Assembly: GCF_900129425.1 (NCBI RefSeq)
Contig: NZ_LT670817.1
Span: 8,150,001-8,214,000 of the forward strand
DNA length: 64,000 nucleotides
Reading direction: 5' to 3'
Source: Bradyrhizobium erythrophlei
GTDB lineage: Bacteria > Pseudomonadota > Alphaproteobacteria > Rhizobiales > Xanthobacteraceae
Made by a program: the position numbers and the translations under genes. The notes under the pieces were generated by a model. That model was not told where the DNA came from, did no database searches, and was given only the letters and a program-made list of their open reading frames with translations. This document shows, piece by piece, positions 18,919 to 26,976 of this stretch; position 1 is the stretch's first letter; each line of letters begins with the position of its first letter.

Positions 18919-19887
18919 ATGCCCAGCGAATTTGGACTCTCCTTCGACGGCAGCGAAACGCCGGACACCATGCGCGCCGCGGCCAGGACCGCCGACGAAG
19001 GCGGCGCGTCCACCGTCTGGCTGGCGTCGCATCTGTTCCAGCGCGAACCGATCGCGACCGCAGCCTTGGCTTTGGCCCATACAAAAAACATCAGCATTGC
19101 GCTGATGGCGATGAGCCCCTACTCGGTTCACCCGCTCTACGCCACGATGGCGGCGGCGACGCTGGACGAATATTTTCCGGGCCGGGTCAAGCTCTGCTTT
19201 GGCGTGGGGGCGCCGCGCGATCTGGAAGCGGCGGGTCTTGTCGCAGACCATCCGCTCGGCACCATGCGCGAGGCCATCGGCGTCGCCCGCGCTTTGCTGA
19301 GCGGTGAAACCATCGACTTCAAGGGTGAGCGTTTTCGCGTCTCCGGAAGGCGTCTTGCCAATGGCGCCCGTGAGATTCCGATCTTTCTGGCCGCATCAGG
19401 CCCGCAGATGCTGGAATTGGCCGGCGCCGCCGCCGATGGCGTGCTGATCAGCGCCGCGACCTCTCCGGCGTTCATCCGCTGGACGCTCGAGCTGGTGCGC
19501 AAGGGCGAGCAAACATCCGGCCGCCGCATCCGCAAGGCCGCCTTGGTCTATGTTTCGGCCGATGATGACGAAATCGTCGCGCGTAACCGCCTTCGGCGTC
19601 TGCTGGGCTTCATCCTGCGCGGTCAGCATCACGCGCGCAATCTTGAAATGGCGGGCACGGCGCTCGATCAGGCCTCCCTTGTGGCGGCTTACGCCCGCGA
19701 GGACTGGGAGGCGGTGAACAGGCTTGTGAACGACGACGTCGTGATGCGTCACAGCGCCAGCGGCACGCCGAGCCAGGTCAGGGCCGCCTTTGCATCCTAT
19801 GAGTCCGTCGGCATCGATGAAATCGTGGCCTCGGGCATCGGCGACTCAACGCAGCTGAAGAAGGTGCTCGAAACGCTGAAGGGCTAG
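18919..19887 (+). CDS. LLM-class oxidoreductase, Mer-like subgroup
   Basis: A 322-residue TIM-barrel protein of the LLM superfamily, clearly different from its neighbour and closer in pattern to methylenetetrahydromethanopterin-reductase-like (F420-dependent) members: GLSFDGSETPDTMRAAARTAD at the start, the SPYSVHPLYATMAAATLDE block, and an FLAASGPQMLELAGAAADGVL phosphate-binding stretch near residue 160. It follows the preceding LLM gene by 40 bases and ends the rightward operon before a palindromic repeat. Substrate unknown. Confidence 0.8.
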   Translation: MPSEFGLSFDGSETPDTMRAAARTADEGGASTVWLASHLFQREPIATAALALAHTKNISIALMAMSPYSVHPLYATMAAATLDEYFPGRVKLCFGVGAPRDLEAAGLVADHPLGTMREAIGVARALLSGETIDFKGERFRVSGRRLANGAREIPIFLAASGPQMLELAGAAADGVLISAATSPAFIRWTLELVRKGEQTSGRRIRKAALVYVSADDDEIVARNRLRRLLGFILRGQHHARNLEMAGTALDQASLVAAYAREDWEAVNRLVNDDVVMRHSASGTPSQVRAAFASYESVGIDEIVASGIGDSTQLKKVLETLKG

Positions 19888-19925
19888 AGCAAGATGGTTT
19901 TAATTTGGATCGGTGTGCGCTTCAG

Positions 19926-20053
19926 TTCACCTCTCCCCAGCGGGGAGAGGTCGATTTGCGCAGCAAATCGGGTGAGGGGGCGTTGCTCGGCCGATAGACC
20001 GTAACCCCTCACCCGGCGCTACGCGCCGACCTCTCCCTATGGGAGAGGTAAAG
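19926..20053. repeat. Long imperfect palindromic intergenic repeat (REP/BIME-like)
   Basis: About 128 bases between two converging genes. Outer arms are ACCTCTCCCC and GGGAGAGGT, with inner hairpins around GATTTGCGCAGCAAATC and GGCGCTACGCGCC and complementary GTGAGGGG / CCCCTCAC. This type of element is frequent in Bradyrhizobium and Rhodopseudomonas genomes. It probably folds in RNA and may act as a bidirectional terminator. Confidence 0.75.
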
Positions 20054-20090
20054 TTTCCGCTACGTCGCAGCTCAATCTAAGCTCATTTCA

Positions 20091-20888
20091 TCACGCTCTA
20101 GCGCCGCGCGTCGCGAGCGAGGCCGGCGGCGCGCCCATCTTGCGCGATACGCTGTCGGCTGCGTTCTTTACCAGCACGCAAAGATTGTCGATATCGCGCT
20201 TGTGCAATCCCTGGCGCGGAACGGCGCCGCTCAGCGAGGCTACCACCGCCCCCGAAGCATCGCGCACCGCGGCGCCGACCGAATAGACATTCGGCAGATT
20301 TTCCTCATCCGAGATCGCAATTCCGGTCACCCGGATTTCGCGCAACTCGCTCAGCAGCGCCCGCAGCGAGACCTTTGTCTTCCTGGTCAGCTTTTTGTAG
20401 GGCTCCCGGCCCATCACCTCGGCCACCTGCTTGTCGGAGAGTGCCGCCAGCAGCACCTTGCCGAACGCCGTCGAGTGCGGCAGCGCCAGCGAACCCGGTG
20501 CATTGTTGATGGCAATCGGACCGTTGCTCTTGACGACCTTGAGATAGACCACCGCATGGTCGCGCAATACGCCGAGAAAACTGTTGACCTGGTGCTGCTC
20601 CGCCAGCGCCACCAGTTCGGGCGTGCTGGCACGATCGAGATCGTTTTGCGACAGGAACGAGCAGCCGATCCGGAATGCGCGGTAGCCGATGCGGTATTTT
20701 TGCGTGTCCGGCGCCTGTTCGGCGAAGCCGGTGGAGGCCAGCGTGCTGAGCAGCCGGTGCACGATCGTCGGCGACAGCGTCATGCGACGGGCGATATCGC
20801 GGACACCCAGGGAGCCGTTTTCGGCCAGTAATTCGAGGATATCGACCGCGCGCGCGACCGACTGGCTTTCCGCACCCATGTTATACAT
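20091..20888 (-). CDS. IclR-family transcriptional regulator
   Basis: A regulator with an N-terminal winged helix (SVARAVDILELLAENGSLGV and RRMTLSPTIVHRLLSTL) and a C-terminal effector-binding domain (QVNSFLGVLRDHAVVYLK, LPHSTAFGKVLLAALSD). The open frame continues upstream to 21011, but I place the start at the ATG at 20888 (265 residues), with another ATG at 20879. The upstream extension covers its own promoter and a palindrome. IclR proteins usually bind short palindromes and respond to a small metabolite. It is the only regulator in the F420 locus and sits next to three GAAC-N3-GTTC sites, so it probably controls the whole locus and itself. Confidence 0.9.
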   Translation of the reverse strand: MYNMGAESQSVARAVDILELLAENGSLGVRDIARRMTLSPTIVHRLLSTLASTGFAEQAPDTQKYRIGYRAFRIGCSFLSQNDLDRASTPELVALAEQHQVNSFLGVLRDHAVVYLKVVKSNGPIAINNAPGSLALPHSTAFGKVLLAALSDKQVAEVMGREPYKKLTRKTKVSLRALLSELREIRVTGIAISDEENLPNVYSVGAAVRDASGAVVASLSGAVPRQGLHKRDIDNLCVLVKNAADSVSRKMGAPPASLATRGARA

Positions 20889-20897
20889 TCCGACAAA

Positions 20898-20944
20898 ACG
20901 AACATCGTTCGTCACAGCTATGCGACCCGCGCCGGAAGAGTCAA
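20898..20944 (-). promoter_or_regulatory. Autoregulatory promoter and operator of the IclR gene
   Basis: Reading leftward: TTGACT (20944-20939), 17 bases, a poor -10 ATAGCT (20921-20916), 5 bases, then the palindrome ACGAACATCGTTCGT (20898-20912) with the core GAAC-N3-GTTC. The layout equals that of the liv and M24 promoters. The palindrome ends 10 bases before the chosen start codon, so binding would block the gene's own transcription. Confidence 0.55.
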
Positions 20945-21029
20945 TAATGAGCGCTTCCGAGCGAGGTCGCGATTTATAGCGCGACCCGACATTTGTGGCA
21001 GCTGGCCACAATTGTGGGCAGTCCCTTGC

Positions 21030-21090
21030 TTGACAGGTCAGCCTGATTTTTCTCTAATCGGTCGCGGAACGTCGTTCCTATAATAGGAAC
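21030..21090 (+). promoter_or_regulatory. Promoter with double operator upstream of the aldolase gene
   Basis: A near-consensus promoter: TTGACA (21030-21035), 17 bases, TCTAAT (21053-21058). Just downstream are two overlapping palindromes: GGAACGTCGTTCC (21066-21078, core GAAC-N3-GTTC) and GTTCCTATAATAGGAAC (21074-21090). They cover the predicted start of transcription and share a GTTCC half-site, which suggests two alternative or cooperative repressor positions. Confidence 0.65.
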
Positions 21091-21106
21091 GAGTTGGGAT
21101 TGTCTG

Positions 21107-22213
21107 ATGATGGATTTTGCGAGCGATAATGCCGTTGGCGCCAGCCCGCTGGTGATGGAGGCCTTGATCGCCGCAAACCACGGCGCGGTGACCGCCTACG
21201 GAAGCGATCCCTGCAGCGCGCGCGCGAAAGAACTGCTTGCAGACGTGTTCGAGCACGAGGTCGCCTGCTTCTTCGTCAGCACCGGCACAGCCGCAAATGC
21301 GCTGGCGCTCAGCGCGCTCTGCCCGCCCTGGGGCGCGGTCTTTTGTCACCACCACGCCCACATCGCCAATGACGAATCCGGCGCGCCCGAAATGTTCACC
21401 GGCGGCGCCAAGCTTGTCGGCGTCGATGGACCGACCGCAAAGATCAGCCCGGATGCGTTTCGGAAAACCCTGATGGATTTTCCGGCCGGGGTCGTCCGAC
21501 AGGTTCAGCCCGGCGCCCTCTCGCTCTCGCAGGCCACCGAATGCGGGACGCTCTACTCCTGCGATGAAATCGCGGCGCTGTCCGAGATCGCCCATGCCGG
21601 TGGCATCGCGGTTCATATGGACGGCGCGCGCTTTGCGAATGCGCTCGTCTCACTGGGATGCACGCCTGCGGAAATGAGTTGGAAAGCCGGCGTCGATGTG
21701 CTGTCGTTCGGCGCAACAAAGAACGGAACATTTGCCTGTGAGGCCGTGATCTTTTTCGATTCGGAAAAGGCCAGGACTTTTGCCTATCGGTGCAAGCGCG
21801 CCGGTCACACGCTGTCGAAGGGCCGGCTGCTCGGCGCGCAGATGACGGGCTATCTCAAAGACGATCATTGGCTCGATCTGGCGCGGATCGCTAACGCTCA
21901 GACCTCCGATCTCGCCCGGGGGCTGAAAGACATTCCAGGTGTGCGGCTGGCGTGGGACGCGCCAACGAATCAGGTGTTCGCGATTTTGCCGCGTGCCGCC
22001 GACGAAGCGCTAAGGCGCGCCGGCGTGCGTTACTACGACTGGGGTTCGCGCGGCCTCGACGCCGGGCAGTCTCCCGCGTCGGACGAGGTTTTCGTGCGCC
22101 TCGTGACGTCGTTCGCCACCGAGTCCGGGGCAGTCCGGTCCTTTGTCGGCTTGGTTCGCGAGGCCGTGTCTCGGGATCATGCGACGCCTGTGGCGGCGGG
22201 TATCGTGCGTTGA
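21107..22213 (+). CDS. Threonine-aldolase-family PLP enzyme
   Basis: A 368-residue fold-type I PLP enzyme of the beta-eliminating lyase/low-specificity threonine aldolase family. Landmarks are an N-terminal FASDNAVGASP, TGTAANALAL near residue 62, the aspartate-bearing VHMDGARFANA, and the Schiff-base lysine in SFGATKNG. Such enzymes split beta-hydroxy-amino acids to glycine and an aldehyde. It has its own promoter with two palindromes, divergent from the IclR gene. In this locus it may perform the last carbon-carbon cleavage of the degraded compound; this is inference. Confidence 0.88.
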   Translation: MMDFASDNAVGASPLVMEALIAANHGAVTAYGSDPCSARAKELLADVFEHEVACFFVSTGTAANALALSALCPPWGAVFCHHHAHIANDESGAPEMFTGGAKLVGVDGPTAKISPDAFRKTLMDFPAGVVRQVQPGALSLSQATECGTLYSCDEIAALSEIAHAGGIAVHMDGARFANALVSLGCTPAEMSWKAGVDVLSFGATKNGTFACEAVIFFDSEKARTFAYRCKRAGHTLSKGRLLGAQMTGYLKDDHWLDLARIANAQTSDLARGLKDIPGVRLAWDAPTNQVFAILPRAADEALRRAGVRYYDWGSRGLDAGQSPASDEVFVRLVTSFATESGAVRSFVGLVREAVSRDHATPVAAGIVR

Positions 22214-22244
22214 TGAACATCAATCATTTCGGAAAGGCTTGACT

Positions 22245-23378
22245 ATGTTGATGAGAACACTGGCTGCGGTGATCGGGCTTTCGCTCGCATTGCCGATGAC
22301 CGCGAATGCGCAGAACATCGTGATCGGCGCGAGCGTGCCCGATACCGGCCCCGCTGCAGCACCCGCGATGTGGCAGCGCTGGGGTTACCAGTTGGCGCTC
22401 GACGAAGCCAACGCCGCTGGTGGCGTGCTTGGCAAGAAGATCGAGCTTCTCGCCTACGACAATCATTGCAATCCGTCGGAAGCCGTCAACGTCGCCAACA
22501 AGCTGATCGAAGCCAAGGTCGTCGCCATCGTCGGCGCGCATTGCAGCTCGGCGACGCTGGCGACGATGCCGTTGATCGCCGCTGCGAAAATTCCATTGAT
22601 CGATGGCATCGCCTCTAGTCCGAAGATCACCGAACTGTCCGGCGTTGGTGGCAATCAGTGGACCTTCAGGATCAATCCCTCCGACGACGACATGATGAAC
22701 GCGCTTGGCCTTTATCTCGGCCAGGATTCAAAGTTCAAACGCGTTGCCATTCTTGGCGAAGACACCGATTTCGGTCGCGGCGGTGCCGCGGCTTTCGCAG
22801 CCGTGGCCAAGAAGAATGGCCTGGAAGTGATCTCCACCGACTTCCACCCGCAGAACTATCCCGATTTCACCTCGCTGCTAACCCGCATCCAGCAGAGCAA
22901 GCCTGACGCCATCGCGATCTTCCAGCTCGCCGGCGACCAGATCAATTTCCTGCGCAATGCCATGCAACTCGGCATCAAGATCCCCTACATCGGCCGCTTC
23001 GACCCCGGCGGCAACAACCTGCAGATCATCCAGGCCGGCGGGATGGATGGCTCGATCACCGCCTGGACCTACAGCTATCTGGTCGATACCCCCGCGAACA
23101 AGGCCTTCGCCGCGGAAGTTGAAAAGCAGCATAAGACGACGCCGGTGCTGCAGACCTGGGCGGGCTATGACGTGATGCGTCTTCTGCTGAAGGCGATCAA
23201 GGAGGCCGGATCCACCGACCCGACCGCAATCCGCGATGCGCTGAAGAAGATCGAATTCACCAATGTGATGGGCTCAAAGGTGACCTTCGACGATCACAAC
23301 CAGGGCGGCAAGGTCGTGCTGATCGAAGGCATCGCCGACAAGCAGGTAAAGATTTTGAAAGAAGTCACGCTGAAGTAA
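22245..23378 (+). CDS. Liv-type ABC transporter periplasmic substrate-binding protein
   Basis: A 377-residue type I periplasmic binding protein. The ATG at 22245 gives a clean signal peptide (MLMRTLAAVIGLSLALPMTANA, cleaved near AQ); longer frames upstream lie within the aldolase gene. It has the LivK-like start IVIGASVPDTGPAAAPAMWQRWGYQLALDEANAAGGVLGKK. It is the evident receptor for the livHMGF transporter although it is encoded 8 kb away, which supports treating 1-23.4 kb as one functional locus. Confidence 0.92.
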   Translation: MLMRTLAAVIGLSLALPMTANAQNIVIGASVPDTGPAAAPAMWQRWGYQLALDEANAAGGVLGKKIELLAYDNHCNPSEAVNVANKLIEAKVVAIVGAHCSSATLATMPLIAAAKIPLIDGIASSPKITELSGVGGNQWTFRINPSDDDMMNALGLYLGQDSKFKRVAILGEDTDFGRGGAAAFAAVAKKNGLEVISTDFHPQNYPDFTSLLTRIQQSKPDAIAIFQLAGDQINFLRNAMQLGIKIPYIGRFDPGGNNLQIIQAGGMDGSITAWTYSYLVDTPANKAFAAEVEKQHKTTPVLQTWAGYDVMRLLLKAIKEAGSTDPTAIRDALKKIEFTNVMGSKVTFDDHNQGGKVVLIEGIADKQVKILKEVTLK

Positions 23379-23388
23379 CACTCGCGCG

Positions 23389-23421
23389 GAGGCCACGCGT
23401 TCGTCCGCGATGCGTGGCCTC
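23389..23421. terminator. Hairpin after the binding-protein gene
   Basis: A perfect 10-bp stem GAGGCCACGC / GCGTGGCCTC with a 13-base loop, 10 bases after the binding-protein stop and 48 bases before the converging bioA stop. There is no T-run, so it may terminate weakly or serve both directions. Confidence 0.6.
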
Positions 23422-23469
23422 GCAGCAATTGCAATCCAACGTCAATGGGATTGCAGCCATAACCGTCTT

Positions 23470-24732
23470 TCACGGCATCTCGCCTATGACGTCGGCTATC
23501 GCTTGATAAACCATGCCAAGCTCGTTTGCCTCGCTGCAATAAGGCGGCATGATGTAGATCGTGTTGCCGAGCGGCCGGACAAGCAAATTGCGCGACAGGA
23601 AGCCCTGATAGAGACGAGGGCCGACGCCAGCCAAATAGCCGGTCTCCCCCGATGCGAGATCCAATGCGGCGATCGAGCCGATCTGGCGGACATTGGTGAA
23701 CCGCCGGTCGTCGCGGAAGCGATCGAGTCCCAGGGAATGCAGACGGGCGATGGCGGCGACGCGCTCCAGGACCGGTTCCTTGTCCCAGATCTCCAGGTTT
23801 GCAAGCGCCGCCGCGCAAGCGATCGGATTTGCCGTATAGGAGCTGGAATGAAAGAAGGTCCGGCTGCGGTCGGTTGAATAGTGCGCGTCGAAAATGTCGG
23901 CCCGGCAGAGTGTGACCGCCAGTGGAAGTGAACCGCCGGTGAGTCCCTTGGAATAGCACGCGATGTCGGGTGTTACTCTGGCCTGCTCGCATGCGAATAG
24001 CGTACCGGTCCGCCCCCATCCCGTCATGACCTCGTCGGCAATGAACAGGACGCCGTGTGTTTCGCAGACGCGCTTCACCTCCGTCAGCACTTCCGGCGCA
24101 TAGATCAGCATGCCACCGGCGCCGAGGATGAGCGGCTCGACGATCAGCGCTGCAACGCCTCCCCGCCTGCAAGCGGCACCCAGCGCCCGCAGCGTCGTTT
24201 CCTCGCGGCCGGCGGACGGAAACGGCAGCCGCTCGACATCGAACAGCAGGGGATCATAGGGTGCGTTGAAGACGCCGCGTTCGCCGACCGACATTCCGCC
24301 GATGGTGTCGCCATGATAGGCGCCCTCAAGAGCCAGAATGCCGGTGCGCTTCTCGCCCCGATGACGCCAGAACCCGAGCGCCATTTTCAAGGCGACTTCA
24401 ACCGCGGTCGATCCGCTATCCGAAAAGAACACGTATTCGAGTTGCGGCGGCGTCATCGCCACGAGACGCCGCGCAAGTTTCTCCGCGGGCTCGTGCGTGA
24501 AGCCGGCGAAAATCACCTGATCGAGACGGTCGGCCTGATCCTTGATCGCCTGCATGATATGGTGGTGACGGTGGCCGTGGGTCACGACCCACCAGGACGA
24601 GATTGCATCGAAGATACGCCGGCCATCGGCGGTCGTAAGCCACGCGCCCTCGCCGCTTGCGATCAGCGTGGCATCCGGTTGCACCGCGTGCTGCGTGAAC
24701 GGATGCCAGATCGGGGAGTTCGATTTCATCAT
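23470..24732 (-). CDS. bioA: Adenosylmethionine-8-amino-7-oxononanoate aminotransferase
   Basis: A 420-residue class III aminotransferase converting KAPA to DAPA in biotin synthesis with S-adenosylmethionine as amino donor. It has the BioA-typical WHPFTQ at residue 9, SSWWVVTHGHRHHHI near residue 45, and the PLP lysine in CYSKGLTGGSLPL. It overlaps bioD by 4 bases at its start and is the last gene of the biotin operon. Confidence 0.95.
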   Translation of the reverse strand: MMKSNSPIWHPFTQHAVQPDATLIASGEGAWLTTADGRRIFDAISSWWVVTHGHRHHHIMQAIKDQADRLDQVIFAGFTHEPAEKLARRLVAMTPPQLEYVFFSDSGSTAVEVALKMALGFWRHRGEKRTGILALEGAYHGDTIGGMSVGERGVFNAPYDPLLFDVERLPFPSAGREETTLRALGAACRRGGVAALIVEPLILGAGGMLIYAPEVLTEVKRVCETHGVLFIADEVMTGWGRTGTLFACEQARVTPDIACYSKGLTGGSLPLAVTLCRADIFDAHYSTDRSRTFFHSSSYTANPIACAAALANLEIWDKEPVLERVAAIARLHSLGLDRFRDDRRFTNVRQIGSIAALDLASGETGYLAGVGPRLYQGFLSRNLLVRPLGNTIYIMPPYCSEANELGMVYQAIADVIGEMP

Positions 24733-25367
24733 GCAGTCTCCTGCAGGAAGTCTTCAATTCGGAAATGACGGGCGAAAGCCGCCCGCAGCGAGGCACCGGT
24801 CAGTGGCTCAAGATGCGGCAGACGGCCAAGGTGGCGTACCTGTCCCAGATCGGCAACGATCCGTTCCGACTCCTGATTTTCGTCGCCGATGAAAACGATG
24901 CCGGCAATTGTAATATTTCGAGTTCGCAGTGCTTCAACCGACAAGAGGCTGTGATTGATGGTTCCTAACGTCGTGCGGGCGCAGAGCACGACCGGCGCCT
25001 TCCACCGGGCCATGACGTCGATATAAGTGAGCTCGCGTGTCAGGGGGACCAGCAATCCGCCGGCGCCCTCCACCACCAGCGGCCGGTCCGTCTCCGGCAG
25101 TAGGAGAGCATCGGGATCGATGACAATTCCATCGCGTTCGGCGGCGAGATGCGGCGAGGCCGGAGTTCGTAATCGGTAGGCTTCCGGCAATACCCGCTCC
25201 GGCGAAAGGCCGGACAAGCGCAAAACCGCTTCGCGATCGGTCTCTTCCTCGACTCCCGCCTGAATGGGTTTCCAATAGACCCCATCCAGCGCACCCGCCA
25301 GGCCAGCGGCGAAAACCGTCTTGCCGATGCCGGTGTCGGTTCCGGTCACGATGATGCGCACCCTCAT
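24729..25367 (-). CDS. bioD: Dethiobiotin synthetase
   Basis: A 212-residue ATP-dependent carboxylase-type enzyme closing the ureido ring of dethiobiotin. The P-loop GTDTGIGKT lies at residue 8, and VEGAGGLLVPL near residue 110 is the conserved substrate segment. Four-base overlaps with bioF (upstream) and bioA (downstream) show tight coupling. Confidence 0.95.
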   Translation of the reverse strand: MRVRIIVTGTDTGIGKTVFAAGLAGALDGVYWKPIQAGVEEETDREAVLRLSGLSPERVLPEAYRLRTPASPHLAAERDGIVIDPDALLLPETDRPLVVEGAGGLLVPLTRELTYIDVMARWKAPVVLCARTTLGTINHSLLSVEALRTRNITIAGIVFIGDENQESERIVADLGQVRHLGRLPHLEPLTGASLRAAFARHFRIEDFLQETA

Positions 25368-26494
25368 GCAGCTTTTCGCAAGTCTTGGGAGAGGGCCTCG
25401 AACAACTTTGTCACAGTCGCTTCATCGACATTCAGCGTCAGGGCGATGCGCAGACGTGCCGTGCCCTCAGCGACCGTCGGCGGCCGTATCGCGCGGATAT
25501 CATAACCCCTGCGCTGCAACGCCGATGCCAGGTTTACGGCCGCCTGATCCGAGCCCACGATCACCGGAATGATGTGCGAGCCGGACGGTTCGATGTTGCA
25601 TCGGCGGCGAAGCTCAGTCCCTGCGAATTGAACGAGACGCGCGAGCCGCTCCCTCCTCCCGGGGTTCGATCTTGACAGTTCCAGGGCGGAGCGCGTGATC
25701 GCAGCGGTCAGCGGCGAAGGCGCGGTCGCAAAAATAAACGGGCGCGCGCGGTTGACCAGAAAATCACGAACTATTCCCGGCGCAAGGATGAAACCTCCGG
25801 CCGTGCCGAGCGCCTTGCCGCAGGTGTGCAAGGTGATGACGTTGTCGCGGCCCTCAAAGGCCGCCGCGAGCCCCCGCCCCTGCAGACCGAGTACGCCTGT
25901 CGCATGCGCCTCGTCGATGACGACCATAGCCTCGTGGCGATCCGCAACCGCGAGGAGTTCAACGAGGTTCGGACTGTCGCCATCCATGCTGTACAGGCTT
26001 TCGACCGACAGCCAGGGCCGCCCCGTTCCTCCGGCCTTGCGCCAACGAACGATCGCGGCGTCGAATGCATCGACATTGTTGTGCGGCACCCCGACGAATT
26101 CGGCACGGGTCCGACGGAGTCCTTCGTGGACGCTGGCATGGACTAATTCATCGTGGACGATGAGATCCCCGGTTTGCGGGAGCGTCGAGAAGATGGCGAG
26201 ATTGGCGACGTAGCCGCCACCGAAATATAATGCGGTTTCGGCACCGAAATGGGCTGCCGCTTCGGTTTCCAGCGCCTCGTGTTCGGGATGGTTGCCTCGC
26301 AACAGGCGTGACCCGCCGGCGCCCACAGGCACGCCCCGCGCCACCGCATCGGCAGCCGCGTGCCGCAATTCCGCTGACTCGGCCAGCCCGAGATAGTCGT
26401 TCGACGTAAAGTCTATTCCGGAACGTTCGCGCAGCGAGCGCAGCCGCCCTCGATCCGCGAGTTCGCGCAAGTTCGCCTCGAAAACGCCATACAT
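25364..26494 (-). CDS. bioF: 8-amino-7-oxononanoate synthase
   Basis: A 376-residue alpha-oxoamine synthase condensing pimeloyl thioester with alanine. It has FTSNDYLGLAES near residue 30, DEAHATGVLGLQGRG near residue 195, and the PLP lysine in HTCGKALGTAGG. It is the first gene of bioF-bioD-bioA. I see no BioR-type box (TTAT-N2-ATAA) upstream in 26495-26620, and no bioB in the window. Confidence 0.95.
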   Translation of the reverse strand: MYGVFEANLRELADRGRLRSLRERSGIDFTSNDYLGLAESAELRHAAADAVARGVPVGAGGSRLLRGNHPEHEALETEAAAHFGAETALYFGGGYVANLAIFSTLPQTGDLIVHDELVHASVHEGLRRTRAEFVGVPHNNVDAFDAAIVRWRKAGGTGRPWLSVESLYSMDGDSPNLVELLAVADRHEAMVVIDEAHATGVLGLQGRGLAAAFEGRDNVITLHTCGKALGTAGGFILAPGIVRDFLVNRARPFIFATAPSPLTAAITRSALELSRSNPGRRERLARLVQFAGTELRRRCNIEPSGSHIIPVIVGSDQAAVNLASALQRRGYDIRAIRPPTVAEGTARLRIALTLNVDEATVTKLFEALSQDLRKAA

Positions 26495-26679
26495 GGTCAG
26501 TCACCACTTCCAACGGAAAGCTTACAAGTCTGTTTCCCACGTTTGTATTCGATATCGCGTTACCAAGCAGGATAACAATACGTCTGCAGTGCAACTGGCC
26601 CATCAGTTGACCGCGGAGGCAACAGCAAGTACCGACTCACCGTCGAGCCGTTCATCGGAAAGAAGAAGAACTACTCGCC

Positions 26680-26850
26680 GGCCCAACACCAATCCTTTCT
26701 TCGATGACCCGGGGGCCATCATCGTCGACGACGCGCATGCATCAGAGAACTACATCGCCGCCCAATGGACGGTCGGGATAAACCGGTTCGCAGAGGAAGA
26801 CGAGACTTTGTTTGAAGCCGTGGCGGGCTTGTCGAATGGCCTGCTGACCA
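26680..26850 (+). pseudogene. Possible relic of a DEAD/DEAH-type helicase
   Basis: In the stretch 26495-26976, which has no intact gene, one frame shows TNPFFDDPGAIIVDDAHA followed by SENYIAAQWTV. This resembles the motif II (Walker B, DDAH) region of superfamily 2 helicases. Nothing of motif I or the C-terminal helicase domain is readable nearby, so it would be a short decayed fragment. The rest of the interval shows nothing I can support. Confidence 0.35.
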
Positions 26851-26976
26851 AAGCCAAATCGCGTCCGCCCGCAAGTCGGTTGACAACTTCACGGCAAATT
26901 GACGGGCGTTTCCCGATAAGCGCCAGAATCGCGCTCGCAAGAGCGTCCCTCGGCTTCAATGTGACGATGGCTCTGG

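Noticed and set aside
19926..20053. Considered as an insertion sequence end or CRISPR repeat
   Set aside because: Single copy in the window with no transposase and no spacer array; nested palindromes fit a REP/BIME element.
20889..21011. N-terminal extension of the IclR regulator
   Set aside because: It would run through the palindrome and promoter and adds 41 residues not seen in the family; the ATG at 20888 is preferred.
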